The notes: generated by a model from the letters alone, not told the origin. 64,000 nucleotides of DNA from Manis javanica (GCF_040802235.1 NC_133156.1:118200173-118264172); one strand, 5' to 3'; shown: positions 10,841 to 22,719, counted from the stretch's first letter. Numbers and translations are program-made.

Positions 10841-11233
10841 AACCGCAGCATCGCCCGGATCCCTGTTGAGGCTTTTTGATGATCATCCCCCTGGCACAAG
10901 TCCTCCAGAGAGTGCTGATGCCGGAAGCTCCTCCTCATATCGTATCTTAGTTCATTTTCTGGGTATCCAAGCTAGGCCTTGATCTTCTGCATAGAAACAA
11001 ACAGACCCTTTGCCCACACTTTGACATGCCCTCTATACCACTGTGCAGAACTCATTGGAGGTCAGCACACAGGAACTGCTTTTTTTTTTTTTTTTTTTAT
11101 TAAGAGAAAGGAATATTATTAGAAAAGAGTACCTCCATAGCTGATCATCTGACACCCTTTAAGTGATCAACATTAAGGATATTTAAAGCATGTGTTGATT
11201 TTTGATTTACCAATAGTTGAAAGTCATATTTTT

Positions 11234-12091
11234 ATAAAAAAATTGTGACACATTTATCATTGGTGAAGAAAATATATAATATTAAGAAAATTACACCAAA
11301 CAACATGAAGACTGTTCATTTGCACTAAGGATGATTCTTAGACTATATATATCATCAGCAGGTGTGATATCTGAATAGTTCTTTGTTTAAGGCAGGATAC
11401 CTTCAGGTCATACAGAGATCTAAAATCATGCTGATGGGCCTCTGACTGGTGTCTTCTGTGTGGTAGTGAAGAGGCTGAGAAATGAAGTAATGCTGAGCAA
11501 GAAGCACTTTTTTTCTTTGTTCCTTTTTTCTTCTTTTTTCGAATTGGTAAAGATGGCAAATGAGACAAAGTGGAGGAACCAATATAGTTTCTAGGTCTGT
11601 TTTTATTTTTGGTTCTTGGAGTAGTCTTTTATTAATCTATTCTAATATAAAACGAAATGGTTCTTCACTCTAATAGTGCCCAAATTGGAAGTGGAGGGTA
11701 GAAAATAAATAACAATCAAGGACAATTAACAGCTTGACAGCCTGATGTTAGGTTGAATTCTCATTTGTGGTATTTTAGGCAGGAAGATTTTTCTCTTGTA
11801 GAGCTTTGCAAGATTGACCATTATGTCTTAGTAAAAAAACAATTACAAATTTTCCACATTTATGAAATCATTTTCAGAACATCTTTAGAAATTCCTGTAA
11901 ATGCCTATTAAAAGTTCATTAGCTTTGTTGTTTTTGCCTTTTTCTCTAAACCACACTAGTGTATAGAAGGGAAAAGCTATTCGGTTATTACCCTGGGATT
12001 CCCTCTGAATTTTCTATGGTAGAGGAAAGATAATCAACTTTGTAGATAAACAACATAGCTCTTCTTTTCTGCCTGCATGCCAAAACAGTGA
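11234..12091. other. Intronic stretch, no gene or clear repeat
   Basis: AT-rich intron sequence containing only short chance frames. I recognise no element here apart from possible continuation of the old L1 3' UTR before 11300. Confidence 0.4.
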
Positions 12092-12257
12092 CTCATTTTA
12101 TCAAAATCAGCTGGGTTGGACACTGTTTTGAATGGAGAACACTGTGAGATGGTTAAGTTTTTTGTTTGCTAGCATTTGTTTTGGAGTGATATATACACTG
12201 CTGTACAAGATAACTAAACAGAATTAAAGGAATCTAGTGAATTGAGTAGTTTGGTTA
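12092..12257 (+). repeat. Direct repeat copy A (about 166 bp)
   Basis: Matches 13223-13389 over its length with scattered differences. Shared blocks include AAAATCAGCTGGG, TTTGCTAGCAT, TTTTGGAGT, ACAAGATAACTAAACAGAATTAA and GGAATCTAGTG. Family unknown. Confidence 0.8.
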
Positions 12258-12429
12258 TACTATGCCAAAACTAAATAGAAATAATAGTTCAAAATAACTA
12301 AGAGGATATTCAGCTTGATTGAGAATAATAGGGATGAAAATAATATGAGAAATAGTGAAGTTAAAATAAAACTCAGTCCCTCTGGTATTAATCAACTTCA
12401 TCTTAAACCACTCTCATTTCTATTACATT

Positions 12430-12845
12430 TTAGCCACACTGGTCTTCCTTGGGTGTTTGAATATAGTTCTTACACAGTTTTGTCTTATGATGCTTTGTCT
12501 GAAAAGCTCTTATCTGTTTCCTGATGTCTGTCTGCTTGTTCTTCAGATCTCTGCTCACATGTCATCTTTTTGGTGAACCCCTCTCTGAGTACCCAGTTGG
12601 AAGTAGCATTCCCATACTCCCGCTAACTGCATCACATCAGCCCTTTTTAACTTTAGCCATTTCTCCCTTTTTGTAGTTACCTATAGACTTACCTAGTTGT
12701 TTGTTTATATGTTATTTGTCTTCCTTCTGTAAAATGTCAACTCCTGGACAGTAGGGACTCTTTCTGATTTTGTGCTCTGTTTTCAGCTTTTAGAACAATT
12801 TGTAGCATCTACCAGGCCCTCAATAAATATGTTCATTGAATATTT
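12430..12845 (+). mobile_element. L2 element 3' end
   Basis: Order of motifs follows the L2 3' region: CCACACTGGTCTTCCTT, CTCTGCTCACATGTCA, ACTCCTGGACAGTAGGGACTC and finally CCCTCAATAAATATGTTCATTGAAT. Old and diverged; its position lies between the two copies of the 166-bp direct repeat. Confidence 0.7.
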
Positions 12846-13222
12846 ACAAAGCAGCTATTTTTTGCTCTATTATGGTTCAGTAGGTTTTTGTGGATTAACC
12901 ACCTTTTATTGCATTGTGTCTTTAGGAACATACATTCTTGAACACCATACTAGAACATGGTTTTCAGAGAACATATTTTACTTCATATCCCAACCACAAA
13001 GGGTCTTTGGGAATAGAATTTTTCTACCCTCTCCCTATATGAGAATATGGCACTTGAGAATAGTAATTGCTTTTTTCTGAGTCTCATTCCTTTCTTCCTA
13101 ACCCATACTTCTCCCTATTCACTCATCCTCTGGGAAACCAGGCAAACCATGCTGGCCCTGTTGAGTTGAGGACATGGAGATTGAATTTTCAAGAAAACAA
13201 TTTCCTGAGGCAGAAAAATTGA

Positions 13223-13389
13223 GTCATTTCACCAAAATCAGCTGGGCTGGACACTTTCTTTTGAATGGAAAGCACTGTGAAATGATAAGTTTTTGGTTTG
13301 CTAGCATCTGTTTTGGAGTAATGTATATACATCTTTACAAGATAACTAAACAGAATTAAGGGAATCTAGTGGAATTGAGTAGTTTGGCT
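13223..13389 (+). repeat. Direct repeat copy B (about 167 bp)
   Basis: Second copy of the repeat at 12092-12257, 1.13 kb downstream in the same orientation. The sequence after it (13470-13960) looks like further repeat-derived text that I cannot name. Confidence 0.8.
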
Positions 13390-13994
13390 AGAAATTGTGG
13401 TGTAGAGTAATAGAGAAGAGGGAGCTACTCAGATAAAGAGCTCCAGAAATCTGTCTGAGGTCCTTTGGGTATTTGTTGAACCTTAGACCATGGAACTGTG
13501 GGAATTACTTAAGCCCAGGAAAAGTGACTGGGGAGTTGTACACTGAACAGTTCTCAAGTTCATACATAGGAGACAGATGTTCAAGCTTTAACCACCCAGA
13601 ATGGAGAGTCTTTGGTGGTTGTAAGGACATTCACTGGAGTCCTCACAAGATGTATGTCCTAGTAGAAGAACTGCACTGTCCCTGGAGGGGAGGCTCTTAT
13701 GGACCTTTAAGCAGAGTTTAAAAAGAAGTTTTGAAGGGTTCAAACTGATACACAAGTTACTTAACGGTCTGCTAGAAGAGGCAACAGCAAAATTTCCAGT
13801 CAACAGTATAACATTTATAAATATCTAGCATCCCCAAACTATTACACTTGCTAAGGAGGAGAAAACTGACCCATAAATAGGAGAAAAATCAGAAATAGAA
13901 AAAGACTCATAAATGACATAGATGACAAAAGTAGCAAAGAGGTTAAAGCATTCAAATATTAAAAGGGAATATCAATTTATTTAGGAATGAAAGA

Positions 13995-16050
13995 TATGTA
14001 CAAATGGCAATATTTGCAGATGACATGTTATTGTACACAAAAAAACCTAAAGACTCCACTCCAAAACTACTAGAACTACTATCTGAATTCAGCAAAGTTG
14101 CAGGATACAAAATTAGTACAAAGAAATCTGAGGCTTTCCTATACACTAACAATGAACTAATAAAAAGAGAAACCAGGAAAACAATTTCATTCACAATTGC
14201 ATCAAAAAGAATAAAGTGAAAGAGCTGTACCCCGAAAACTACAAGACATTCTTAAGAGAAATTAAAGAGGACACTAACAAATGGAAACTCATCCCATGCT
14301 TTTGGCTAGGAAGAATTAATATTGTCAAAATGGCCATCCTGCCCAAAGCAATCTACAGATTTGATGCAATCCCTATCAAATTTCCAACAGCATTCTTCAA
14401 TGAACTGGAACAAATAGTTTTAAAATTCATATGGAACCACCAAAGACCCTGAATAACCAAAGCAATCCTGAGAAGGAAGAATAAAGTTGGGGGGATCTCG
14501 CTCCTCATCTTCAAGCTCTACTACAAAGCCGCAGCAATCAAGACAATTTGGTGCTGGCACAAAAACAGAGCCACAGACCAGTGGAACAGAATACAGTCTC
14601 CAGACATTAATCCAAAAATGTATGGTCAATTAATATATGATAAAGGAGCCATGGACATACAGTGGGGAAATGACAGCTGGTGTTGGCAAAACTGGACAGC
14701 TACATGTAAGAGAATGAAACTGGTTCATTATCTAAACCCATACACAAAAGTAAATTCAAAATGGATCAAAGACCTGAATGTAAGCCATGAAACCATAAAA
14801 TGTTTAGAAAAAAACATAGGCAAAAATCTCTTAGACATAAACATGAGTGACTTCTTCATGGGCATATCTCCCTGGGCAAGGGAAACAAAAGCAAAAATGA
14901 ACACGTGGGACTATATCAAGCTGAAAATCTTCTGTACAGCAAAGGACACCATCAATAGAACAAAAAGGTACCCTACAGTATGGGAGAATATATTCATAAA
15001 TGACAGATCCGATAAATGGTTGACATCCAAAATATATAAAGAGATCACGTACTGCCACAAACAAAAAGTGAACAATCCAATTAAAAAATGGGCAGAGGAG
15101 CTGAACAGACAGTTCTCCAAAGAAGAAATTCAGATGGCCAAAAGGCACATGGAAAGATGGTCCACATCGCTAGTCATCAGAGAAATGCAAATTAAAACCA
15201 CAATGAGATATCACCTCACACCAGTAAGGATCGCCGCCATCCCAAAAAACAAACAACAACAACAAATGTTGGCGAGGTTGTGGAGAAAGGGGAACCCTCC
15301 TACACTGCTGGTGGGAATGTAAATTAGTTCAACCATTGTGGAAAGCAATATGGAGGTTCCTCAAAAAGCTCTAAATAGAAATACCATTTGACCCAGAAAT
15401 TCCATTGCTAGGAATTTACCATAAAAATGCAGCAACCCCATTTCAAAAAGACATATGCACCCCTATGTTTATTGCAGCACTATTTACAATAGCCAAGAAA
15501 TGGAAGTAACCTAAGTGTCCATCAGTAGATGAATGGATAAAGAAGATGTGGTACATATACACAATGGAATATTATTCAGCCATAAGAAGAAAACAAATCC
15601 TACCATTTGCAACAACATGGATGGATCTAGAGAGTATTATGCTCAGTGAAATAAGCCAGGCAGAGCAAGACAAGTACCAAATGATTTCAGTCATCTGTGG
15701 AGTATAAGAATAAAAGAAAAACTGAAGGAACAAAACAGCAGCAGAATTACAGAACCCAAAAAGGGACTAAGAGTTACCAAAGGGAAAGGGACTGGGGAGG
15801 ATGGGTGGAAAGGGAGGGAGAAGGTGGGGAAGAAGAAAGGAGGCATTACGATTAGCATATATAATGGGTGGGGGGCACAGGGAGGGCTGTGCAACACAGA
15901 GAAGACAAGCAGTGATTTTACAGCATCTCACTATGCTAATGGACAGTGACTAATGGGATATGTGGTGGGACTTGGTGAAGGGGGGAATCTAGTAAACATA
16001 ATGTTCCTCATGTAATTGTAGATTAATGATACCAAAATTAAAAAAAAAAT
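13995..16050 (+). mobile_element. 5'-truncated young L1 with broken ORF2 C-terminal half
   Basis: Homology to the L1 at 17170-30515 (opposite strand) starts near 13998 and runs to a poly(A) at 16040-16050. The 3' end reads GTAGATTAATGATACCAAAAT before the A run. ORF2 fragments are open at 14004-14219 (with the reverse-transcriptase motif FADDMLLY), 14216-14452 and 14618-15322. Frameshifts, stops and a small deletion at about 14217 separate them. The 3' UTR follows from about 15700. I found no convincing target duplication. Confidence 0.85.
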
Positions 16051-16379
16051 GAAGTCACAATAACTTAGGCAAACCAAAACTGAGATAACTCATTGTCAGT
16101 AGTCTTGCACTTCAAAAACTGTCAAGTTCCTCAAGTGGAAGAACATGATACCAGATGGAAATTTGTATCTCAACAAATTGAGAAATGCTAAACATGTGGG
16201 TAAGTATGAAGACTAATGTTTTTTCTTAAAGTTTTGAAATTATTTTAAAAGATAACTGGCTGTAAAAAACTAGCAATACACTGGAAATTTGTAACATAGA
16301 AGTAAAGGTATAATATTAGTAATAAAAAGTAGGTGGGTGAATGGAACTATTTTGCTGTTAGGCTTTCACAGTATATGTG

Positions 16380-17150
16380 AACTGGTATATTATTTGATTG
16401 TGAACACTAGAGCAACCACTGAAAAATAAGAATCTTATAAACCAAAGATGGAGTTAAAATGAAACAATTGGAAAGTGAAACTAAAAAAGTACTGCTTGAA
16501 GTACCATCCCAAATAAAATTACTAGGAAAAAATTTCAAGAAAATATGTGTAAGAACTACATGGAAAACTACAAAACAATGCTGGGAGAAATTTAAGAAGA
16601 ACTAAACTGATATGTATATACACTGTTATGAATCAGAAGGTTGTTTTGTTAAGACATAGAGTCTCCCCAGATTGAGCTATAAACTCAATGCAATTCCAGT
16701 CATAATTCCAGCAGGTTTGTATTCGTAGTAGTTGATAAGTTATTCTAAAATTTATATAGAAATGCAAAGAACCTAGACTAACCAAAACAATTTTATGGAA
16801 CAAAAGCATGGTTTGAGAACTTGCACTACTTTATTTCAATACTTAACACTTTCTTGAATGCTGTACCTTCATTGTATTAGTGTAAGGGTAGACATGAAAA
16901 TCGTGAAAAGAATGTAAGGTACAAAAATGATTCACATTTCCTTGGTCAGGTGATCAACATTTAAAACTGGTTGTGAAAAGACGTAATTAAGAAAATGAAA
17001 AGTCAGGCCACAGACTAGGAGAAAATACTTACAACACATATATCTGACATAGGACTTTTTCTAAAATATATCAAGAACCCTTATAACTTAATAAGACATT
17101 ATCCAAGTAAAGAATGAATAAAGTTTGAACCAAAGCTTTACAAAGGAAGA
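16380..17150 (+). mobile_element. Old L1M ORF2 fragment, left part of an interrupted copy
   Basis: Decayed ORF2 text on the + strand, for example around 16560-16640 and 16980-17120 (a GRAVKKTMKSQ-like region encoded with many breaks). It stops at TTTACAAAGGAAGA-TA (17151-17152), exactly where the Tigger1 transposon begins, and resumes at 31273 with GATTAATAGCCAATAAGCACATG. The two halves join in the correct L1 ORF2 order. Confidence 0.8.
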
Positions 17151-17894
17151 TACAGGCCTACTTCCTTTTTTTTTCATTGTTTTGTCGATTTATTTATTTA
17201 TTTATTTACTTACTTACTTAATTGTGTTGTTGTTATTATTATCAGTATCGTTAATCTACAATTACATGAAGAACATTATGTTTACTAGACTCCCGCTATC
17301 ACCAAGTCCCCCACATACCCCATTATGGTCACTGTCCATCAGTAAAGTAAGATGCTGTAAAATCACAACTTGTCTTCTCTGTGTTGCACAGCCTTCCCCG
17401 TGTCTCCCCCTGCCACCCACATTATACATGCTAATCGTAATGCCCCCTTTCTTTTTCCCCACCCTTGTCCCTCCCTTCCCACCCATCCTCCCCAGTCCCT
17501 TTCCCTTTGGTAAATCTTAGTCCCTTTTTGGGTTGTGTGATCCTGCTGCTGTTTTGTTCCTTCAGGTTTTCGTTGTTCTTAGACTCCACATATGAGTGAA
17601 ATCATTTGATACATGTTTTTCTCTGCCTGGCTTATTTCACTGAGCATAATACTCTCTAGCTCCATCCATGTTGTTGCAAATGGTAGGATTTATTTTCTTC
17701 TTATGGCTGAATAATATTCCATTGTGTATATGTACCTCATCTTCTTTATCCATTCATCTACTGATGGACACTTAGGTTGCTTCCATTTCTTGGCTATTGT
17801 AAATAGTGCTGTGATAAACAAAGGGGTGCATCTGTCTTTTTCAAACTGGGCTGCTCTACTCTTAGGGTAAATTCCTAGAAGTAGAATTCCTGGG

Positions 17895-20800
17895 TCAAAT
17901 GGTATTTCTATTTTGAGCTTTTTGAGGAAACTTCATATTGCTTTCCACAGTGGTTGAACTAATTAATTTGCATTCCCACCAGCAGTGTATGAGGGTTCCC
18001 CTTTCTTCACAACTTTGCCAACATTTGTTTTTGTTTGTCTTTTGGATGGTGGCAATCCTTAGTGGTGTGAGGTGATATCTCATTGTGGTTTTAATTTGCA
18101 TTTCTCTGATGACTAGTGATGTGGAGCATCTTTCCATGTGCCTTTTGGCCATCTGAATTTCTTCCTTGGAGAACTGTCTGTTCAGCTCCTCTGCCCATTT
18201 TTTAATTGGATTGTTCGCTTTTTGTTTGTGGCAGTACGTGATCTCTTTATATATTTTGGATGTCAACCATTTATCGGATCTGTCATTTATGAATATATTC
18301 TCCCATACTGTAGGGTACCTTTTTGTTCTATTGATGGTGTCCTTTGCCGTACAGAAGATTTTCAGCTTGATATAGTCCCACGTGTTCATTTTTGCTTTTG
18401 TTTCCCTTGCCCAGGGAGATATGCCCATGAAGAAGTCACTCATGTTTATGTCTAAGAGATTTTTGCCTATGTTTTTTTCTAAACATTTTATGGTTTCATG
18501 GCTTACATTCAGGTCTTTGATCCATTTTGAATTTACTTTTGTGTATGGGTTTAGATAATGAACCAGTTTCATTCTCTTACATGTAGCTGTCCAGTTTTGC
18601 CAACACCAGCTGTTGAAGAGGCTGTCATTTCCCCACTGTATGTCCATGGCTCCTTTATCATATATTAATTGACCATACATTTTTGGATTAATGTCTGGAG
18701 ACTGTATTCTGTTCCACTGGTCTGTAGCTCTGTTCTTGTGCCAGTACCAAATTGTCTTGATTGCTGCGGCTTTGTAGTAGAGCTTGAAGATGAGGAGCGA
18801 GATCCCCCCCACTTTATTCTTCCTTCTCAGGATTGCTTTGGCTATTCAGGGTCTTTGGTGGTTCCATATGAATTTTAAAACTATTTGTTTCAGTTCATTG
18901 AAGAATGCTGTTTGAAATTTGATAGGGATTGCATCAAATCTGTAGATTGCTTTGAGCAGGATGGTCATTTTGACAATATTAATTCTTCCTAGCCAAGAGC
19001 ATGGGATGAGTTTCCATTTGTTAGTGTCCTCCTTAATTTCTCTTAAGAGTGTCTTGTAGTTTTCAGGGTATAGGTCTTTCACTTCCTTGGTTAGGTTTAT
19101 TCCTAGGTATTTTATTCTTTTTGATGCTATTGTGAATGGAATTGTTTTCCTGGTTTCTCTTTCTATTAGTTCATTGTTAGTGTATAGATAAGCCTCAGAT
19201 TTCTGTGTGTTAATTTTGTATCCTGCAACTTTGCTGTATTCCAATATCAGCTCTAGTAGTTTTGGAGTGGAATCTTTAGGTTTTTTTATGTATAATATCA
19301 TGTCATCTGCAAATAGTGACAGTTTGTCTTCTTCTTTACCAATCTGGATTCCTTGTATTTCTTTGTTTTGTCTAATTGCCATGGCTAGGACCTCCAGTGC
19401 TATGTTAAATAACAGTGGGGAGAGTGGGCATCCCTGTCTTGTTCCTGACCTTAAAGGAAAAGCTTTCAGCTTCTCACTGTTTAGTATAATGTTGGCTGTG
19501 GATTTATCATATGTGGCCTTTATTATGTTGAGGTACTTGCCCTCTATATCCATTTTGTTGAGTTTTTATCATGAATGGATGTTGAATTTTGTTGAATGCT
19601 TTTTCAGCATCTATGGAGATGATCATGTGGTTTTGTATTTGTTTTTATTTATGTGGTGGATGATGTTGATGGATTTTCGAATGTTGTACCATCCTTGCAT
19701 CCCTGGGATGAATCCCACTTGGTCATGGTGTGTGATCCTTTTGATGTATTTTTGAATTCGGTTTGCTAATATTTTATTGAGTATTTTTGCATCTATGTTC
19801 ATCAGGGGTATTGGTCTGTAATTTTCTTTTTTGGAGGGGTCTTTGCCTGGTTTTGGTATTAGGGTGATGTTGGCTTCATACAATGAGTTTGGGAGTATTC
19901 CCTCCTCTTCTATTTTTTGGAAAACTTTAAGGAGAATGGATATTATATCTCCTCTGTATGTCTGATAAAATTCCGAGGTAAATCCATCTGGCCCGGGGGT
20001 TTTGTGCTTTGCTAGTTTTTTGATTACCACTTCAATTTCGTTGCTGGTAATTGGTCTGTTTAGATTCTCTGTTTCTTCCTTGGTCAGTCTTGGAAGGTTG
20101 TATTTTTCTCGAAGTTGTCCATTTCTTCTAGGTTTTTCAGCTTGTTAGCATATAGGTTTTCATATTATTCTCTAATAATTCTTTGTATTTCTGTGGGGTC
20201 TTTCCTTTCTGTGATTTTTCCTTTCTCGTTTCTTATTCTGTTGATGTGTGTTGATTCTCTTTTTCTCTTAATAAGTCTGGCTAGAGGCTTATCTATTTTG
20301 TTTATTTTCTCAAAGAACCAGCTCTTGGTTTCATTGATTTTTTCTATTGTTTCATTCTTCTCAATTTTATTTATTTCTTCTCTGATCTTTATTATGTCCC
20401 TCCTTCTGCTGAATTTAGGCCTCATTTGTTCTTCTTTTTCTAATTTTGATAATTGTGACTTTAGACTATTCATTTGGGATTGTTCTTCCTTCTTTATATA
20501 TGCCTGGATTGCTATATACTTTCCTGTTAAGACTGCTTTCACTGCGTCCCACAGACGTTGGGGCTTTGTGTTATTGTTGTCATTTGTTTCCATATATTGC
20601 TTGATCTCTATTTTAATTTGGTTGTTGATCCATTGATTATTTAGGAGCATGTTGTTAAGCCTCCATGTGTTTGTGAGCCTTTTTGCTTTCTTTGTACAAT
20701 TTATTTCTAGTTTTATACCTTTGTGGTCTGAAAAGTTGGTTGGTAGTATTTCAATCATTTGGAATTTACTGAGGCTCATTTTGTAACCTATTATGTGTGG

Positions 20801-21135
20801 TCTATTCTGGAGAATATTCCATGTGTACTTGAGATGAATGTGTATCCCATTGCTTTTGGATGTAGAGTTCTATAGATGTCTATTAGGTCCATCTGTTCTA
20901 GTGTGTTGTTCAGTACCTCTGGGTCCTTACTCATTTTCTGTCTGGTGGATCTCTCTTTTGGATTGAGTAGTGTGTTTAAGTCTCCTAAAATAAATGCATT
21001 GCATTCTATTTCCTCCTTTATTTCTGTTAGTATTTGTTTCACATATGTTCATGCTCCTGTGTTGGGTGCATATATATTTATAATGGTTATATCCTCTTGT
21101 TGGACTGAGCCCTTTATCATTATGTGGTGTCCTTT
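17895..21135 (-). pseudogene. L1 ORF2 (endonuclease-RT), 3' part
   Basis: Open pieces follow each other on the minus strand at 20791-21042, 20165-20779, 19623-20030, 18846-19553 and 17895-18812, separated by frameshifts or stops. Endonuclease motifs include GDLNTLLNP and SSTHGIFSRIDHT. The reverse-transcriptase core has [13 protein letters not shown] and FADDMILY, and the C-terminal cysteine-rich region is in the last piece. The N-terminal piece is at 28442-28744 on the far side of the ERV. The product would be the L1 target-primed reverse transcription enzyme; this copy is broken. Confidence 0.85.
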
Positions 21136-21523
21136 ATTGCATCCTGCCACCTAGGGCGACGGCAGGAGAACGATCACCAAAGGTCTGGTTCATTAGGAAT
21201 CTTTATTATGGGTGTCCGAGCATCCATCTAGCGAAAGGCAAAAGCAAAAAACAACAACCACCACTTCCTCCAGGGCAGCAGCTTATATAGCATATCCCAA
21301 CCAATCAGCTGACTGATCACGCGCCAGGTTCAGTCTTATTGGAAACATGTGAAAAGCATGCTATGAGCACGAGCACGGAAATGGGGACAAGCCAATCATG
21401 GAGACTTCCTTATGCGCTGAGCTGTAGGGCCAGGAAGGGTGGTGTCTAGGAAACAGGTGCCATCTTTAGGGCGTTGTCCAGCTAGAGTGGGGCTCAGCCT
21501 CGGCCGTAGGCCAGGCCCCCACA
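21136..21523 (-). repeat. ERV 3' LTR
   Basis: Minus-strand start TGTGGGGGCCTGGCC at 21523, right after the polypurine tract. It contains a TATATAAG box, CCAAT boxes and an AATAAAG signal in the same positions as the 5' LTR. The left boundary is uncertain because the two LTR ends differ slightly (ATGCA versus ACATGATAGC on the minus strand). Confidence 0.9.
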
Positions 21524-21536
21524 TCTCCCCCTTTAT
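21524..21536 (-). promoter_or_regulatory. ERV polypurine tract
   Basis: AATAAAGGGGGAGA on the minus strand directly precedes the TGTGGGGG start of the 3' LTR; it primes plus-strand DNA synthesis in retroviruses. Confidence 0.85.
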
Positions 21537-21568
21537 TGTTTTATAACCAAAGGGCTGTCGGGATCATG

Positions 21569-21681
21569 CCTATCTTAGGTCGTTCGGAGTCTGTGGCATT
21601 CTTACCCGTCCTCAGGCAACAGACAACTTAGGTCTGCACCCTGTCTTAGGTTGATATGCGCAGCTCCCGATCTTACCCGTC
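21569..21681 (-). promoter_or_regulatory. Two-unit CTE-like RNA export element
   Basis: On the minus strand GACGGGTAAGA occurs at 21671-21681 and 21600-21610. Each is followed by ACCTAAGAYAGG, at 21640-21651 and 21569-21580. This is the order box A, box B, box A, box B known from the constitutive transport element of Mason-Pfizer monkey virus. The spacer in the first unit can pair with that in the second (GGAG/CTCC, CTG/CAG, CAT/ATG among others, about 11 pairs by eye). That is the paired stem between the two NXF1-binding internal loops. The element starts at the end of env and stops shortly before the polypurine tract, the usual location. Confidence 0.8.
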
Positions 21682-21686
21682 CTTGA

Positions 21687-22455
21687 CTACTTATCCAGCA
21701 TTTTAAGCCATACTCTAGGGGAAATGCCTTCCTCTAGCGCTGCCATGGCCGGCAACAGGACCTTCCGTTCTCCCCATTGCTGTTTTTGTATGGAACAGAC
21801 TTTCCTCCCAAGCAGGAGGAGGCCCACAATTAGCAGTATTCCTATGACACCTACACCTGACCAGGCTTTGGTGGCGTTTAACACAGCTTCAGCTATTTGA
21901 GCTATGGAGAGCATCTCTACCTTCTTGGAGCTAACATTCAAAATTTCTAACCGTAGCTGAGTGGTGAGCTCGTCAAGCTCACTGGACCAATTTGTGGTTA
22001 ACATCTTGCCTAACTGTCTGGACAAGTTGACAGCTTTAGAATAATTATGAAAAGGAATACCAGTAATACACCCCCGTATAAGAATGGACACAGCCCACAG
22101 ACAAAACCTCCCCCAAGAGGTCCAATTGTTCTTGAAGAAGGTTCATGCGTTCGTTGACCAAGGCCATCCCATTCTTAAAATGGCCATTGATGACGTTCTG
22201 CGTTGTCATTGCCGAGGCAGTGGCCTGGGACAGACCATTCAGCGTCTCTGCCGTAGGAATGGTGATAGTGCGACAGTGGCTGCAGCTGCAGCGGCCACCG
22301 AGGTGGCAACGGCCAAGGCAATGGCTGCAGAGATGCCGAAGTCTCTCTTGTACTGGGAGTGGCAGAGGCCACACCTTCACCACTCCCCACAGCATTCTCA
22401 GCTCTGCCGTTGCCTGCTGTAGGATCCACGGCAGGAGCAGAAGCAGTGCGATCAT
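21687..22455 (-). pseudogene. ERV env lacking the surface subunit
   Basis: Begins with a hydrophobic leader (MIALLLLLPWIL) at 22455. Within about 90 bases a basic cleavage-like site (YKR) and an alanine-rich fusion-peptide-like segment appear in another frame. A heptad-repeat region (LNGLSQATASAM and following) is next. A last frame, 21687-22091, carries the second heptad part, a hydrophobic anchor (GVGVIGILLIVGLLLLG) and a short tail. A normal env has around 1 kb of surface-subunit sequence between leader and fusion peptide; here it is missing. At least two frameshifts add to the damage. Confidence 0.8.
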
Positions 22456-22719
22456 CTTGTACCTCCGCTCCGGGGTTTTCCACTCTGCGTATCAGACATT
22501 CAGGCACCCAAACGGGGTTCTGCTGGTCCTGTGGAAAAACAAAAACTGAGCCTCGGGTCCAGATTATCACTGGGTCCGGGCCTTTCCATGTTCCTTCCAA
22601 CACATCCTTCCACAAAACTTTAGGCATGTGTTTTGGATTGGATTGTTGGCCGTGCCGCTCTGCTGCACTGCGGCCATTTTTGTCCAGTGTTAAAAAGTTT
22701 AAAATGAATAATATGATGT
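22440..22719 (-). pseudogene. ERV pol: integrase C-terminal domain, frameshifted
   Basis: Further integrase text appears in two other frames. In the second, from 22627, TWKGPDPVIIW and NPVWVPECLIRR correspond to the GPD/WVP C-terminal motifs of beta-type integrases. At least two frameshifts separate it from the catalytic core. The end of pol is uncertain because the frame stays open to 22175 through env sequence. Confidence 0.75.

Larger units (their letters stand above)
9427..11217 (-). mobile_element. Retroposed ERV transcript (env TM, CTE-like element, polypurine tract, U3-R, poly(A))
   Basis: Perfect 16-bp direct repeats TGAAAGTCATATTTTT lie at 9411-9426 and 11218-11233. Inside, read on the minus strand, are: about 120 bp of unknown 5' sequence; an A run (11081-11099); a leader-like part; an env transmembrane region (10388-10840); a half CTE (10033-10073); a polypurine tract (9756-9770); a U3-R segment with AATAAA; and a terminal A run adjacent to the left repeat. 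There is no second LTR and the tail is poly(A), so this is an RNA-derived insertion made by L1 machinery, not a provirus. It belongs to a different ERV family from the provirus at 21-28 kb. Confidence 0.85.

Noticed and set aside
9427..11217. Reading the element as a solo LTR or ordinary provirus
   Set aside because: The 16-bp duplication, poly(A) and missing U5 do not fit integrase-made insertions.
17171..17222. CRISPR-like or tandem array from (TTTA)n runs
   Set aside because: Simple A-rich L1 tail; no spacers or repeats of array type.
18138..18455. Antisense frames over L1 ORF2 (also 19207-19755, 20115-20636, 39608-39925)
   Set aside because: Shadows of L1 coding sequence; the same shadows recur at the same place in other L1 copies.
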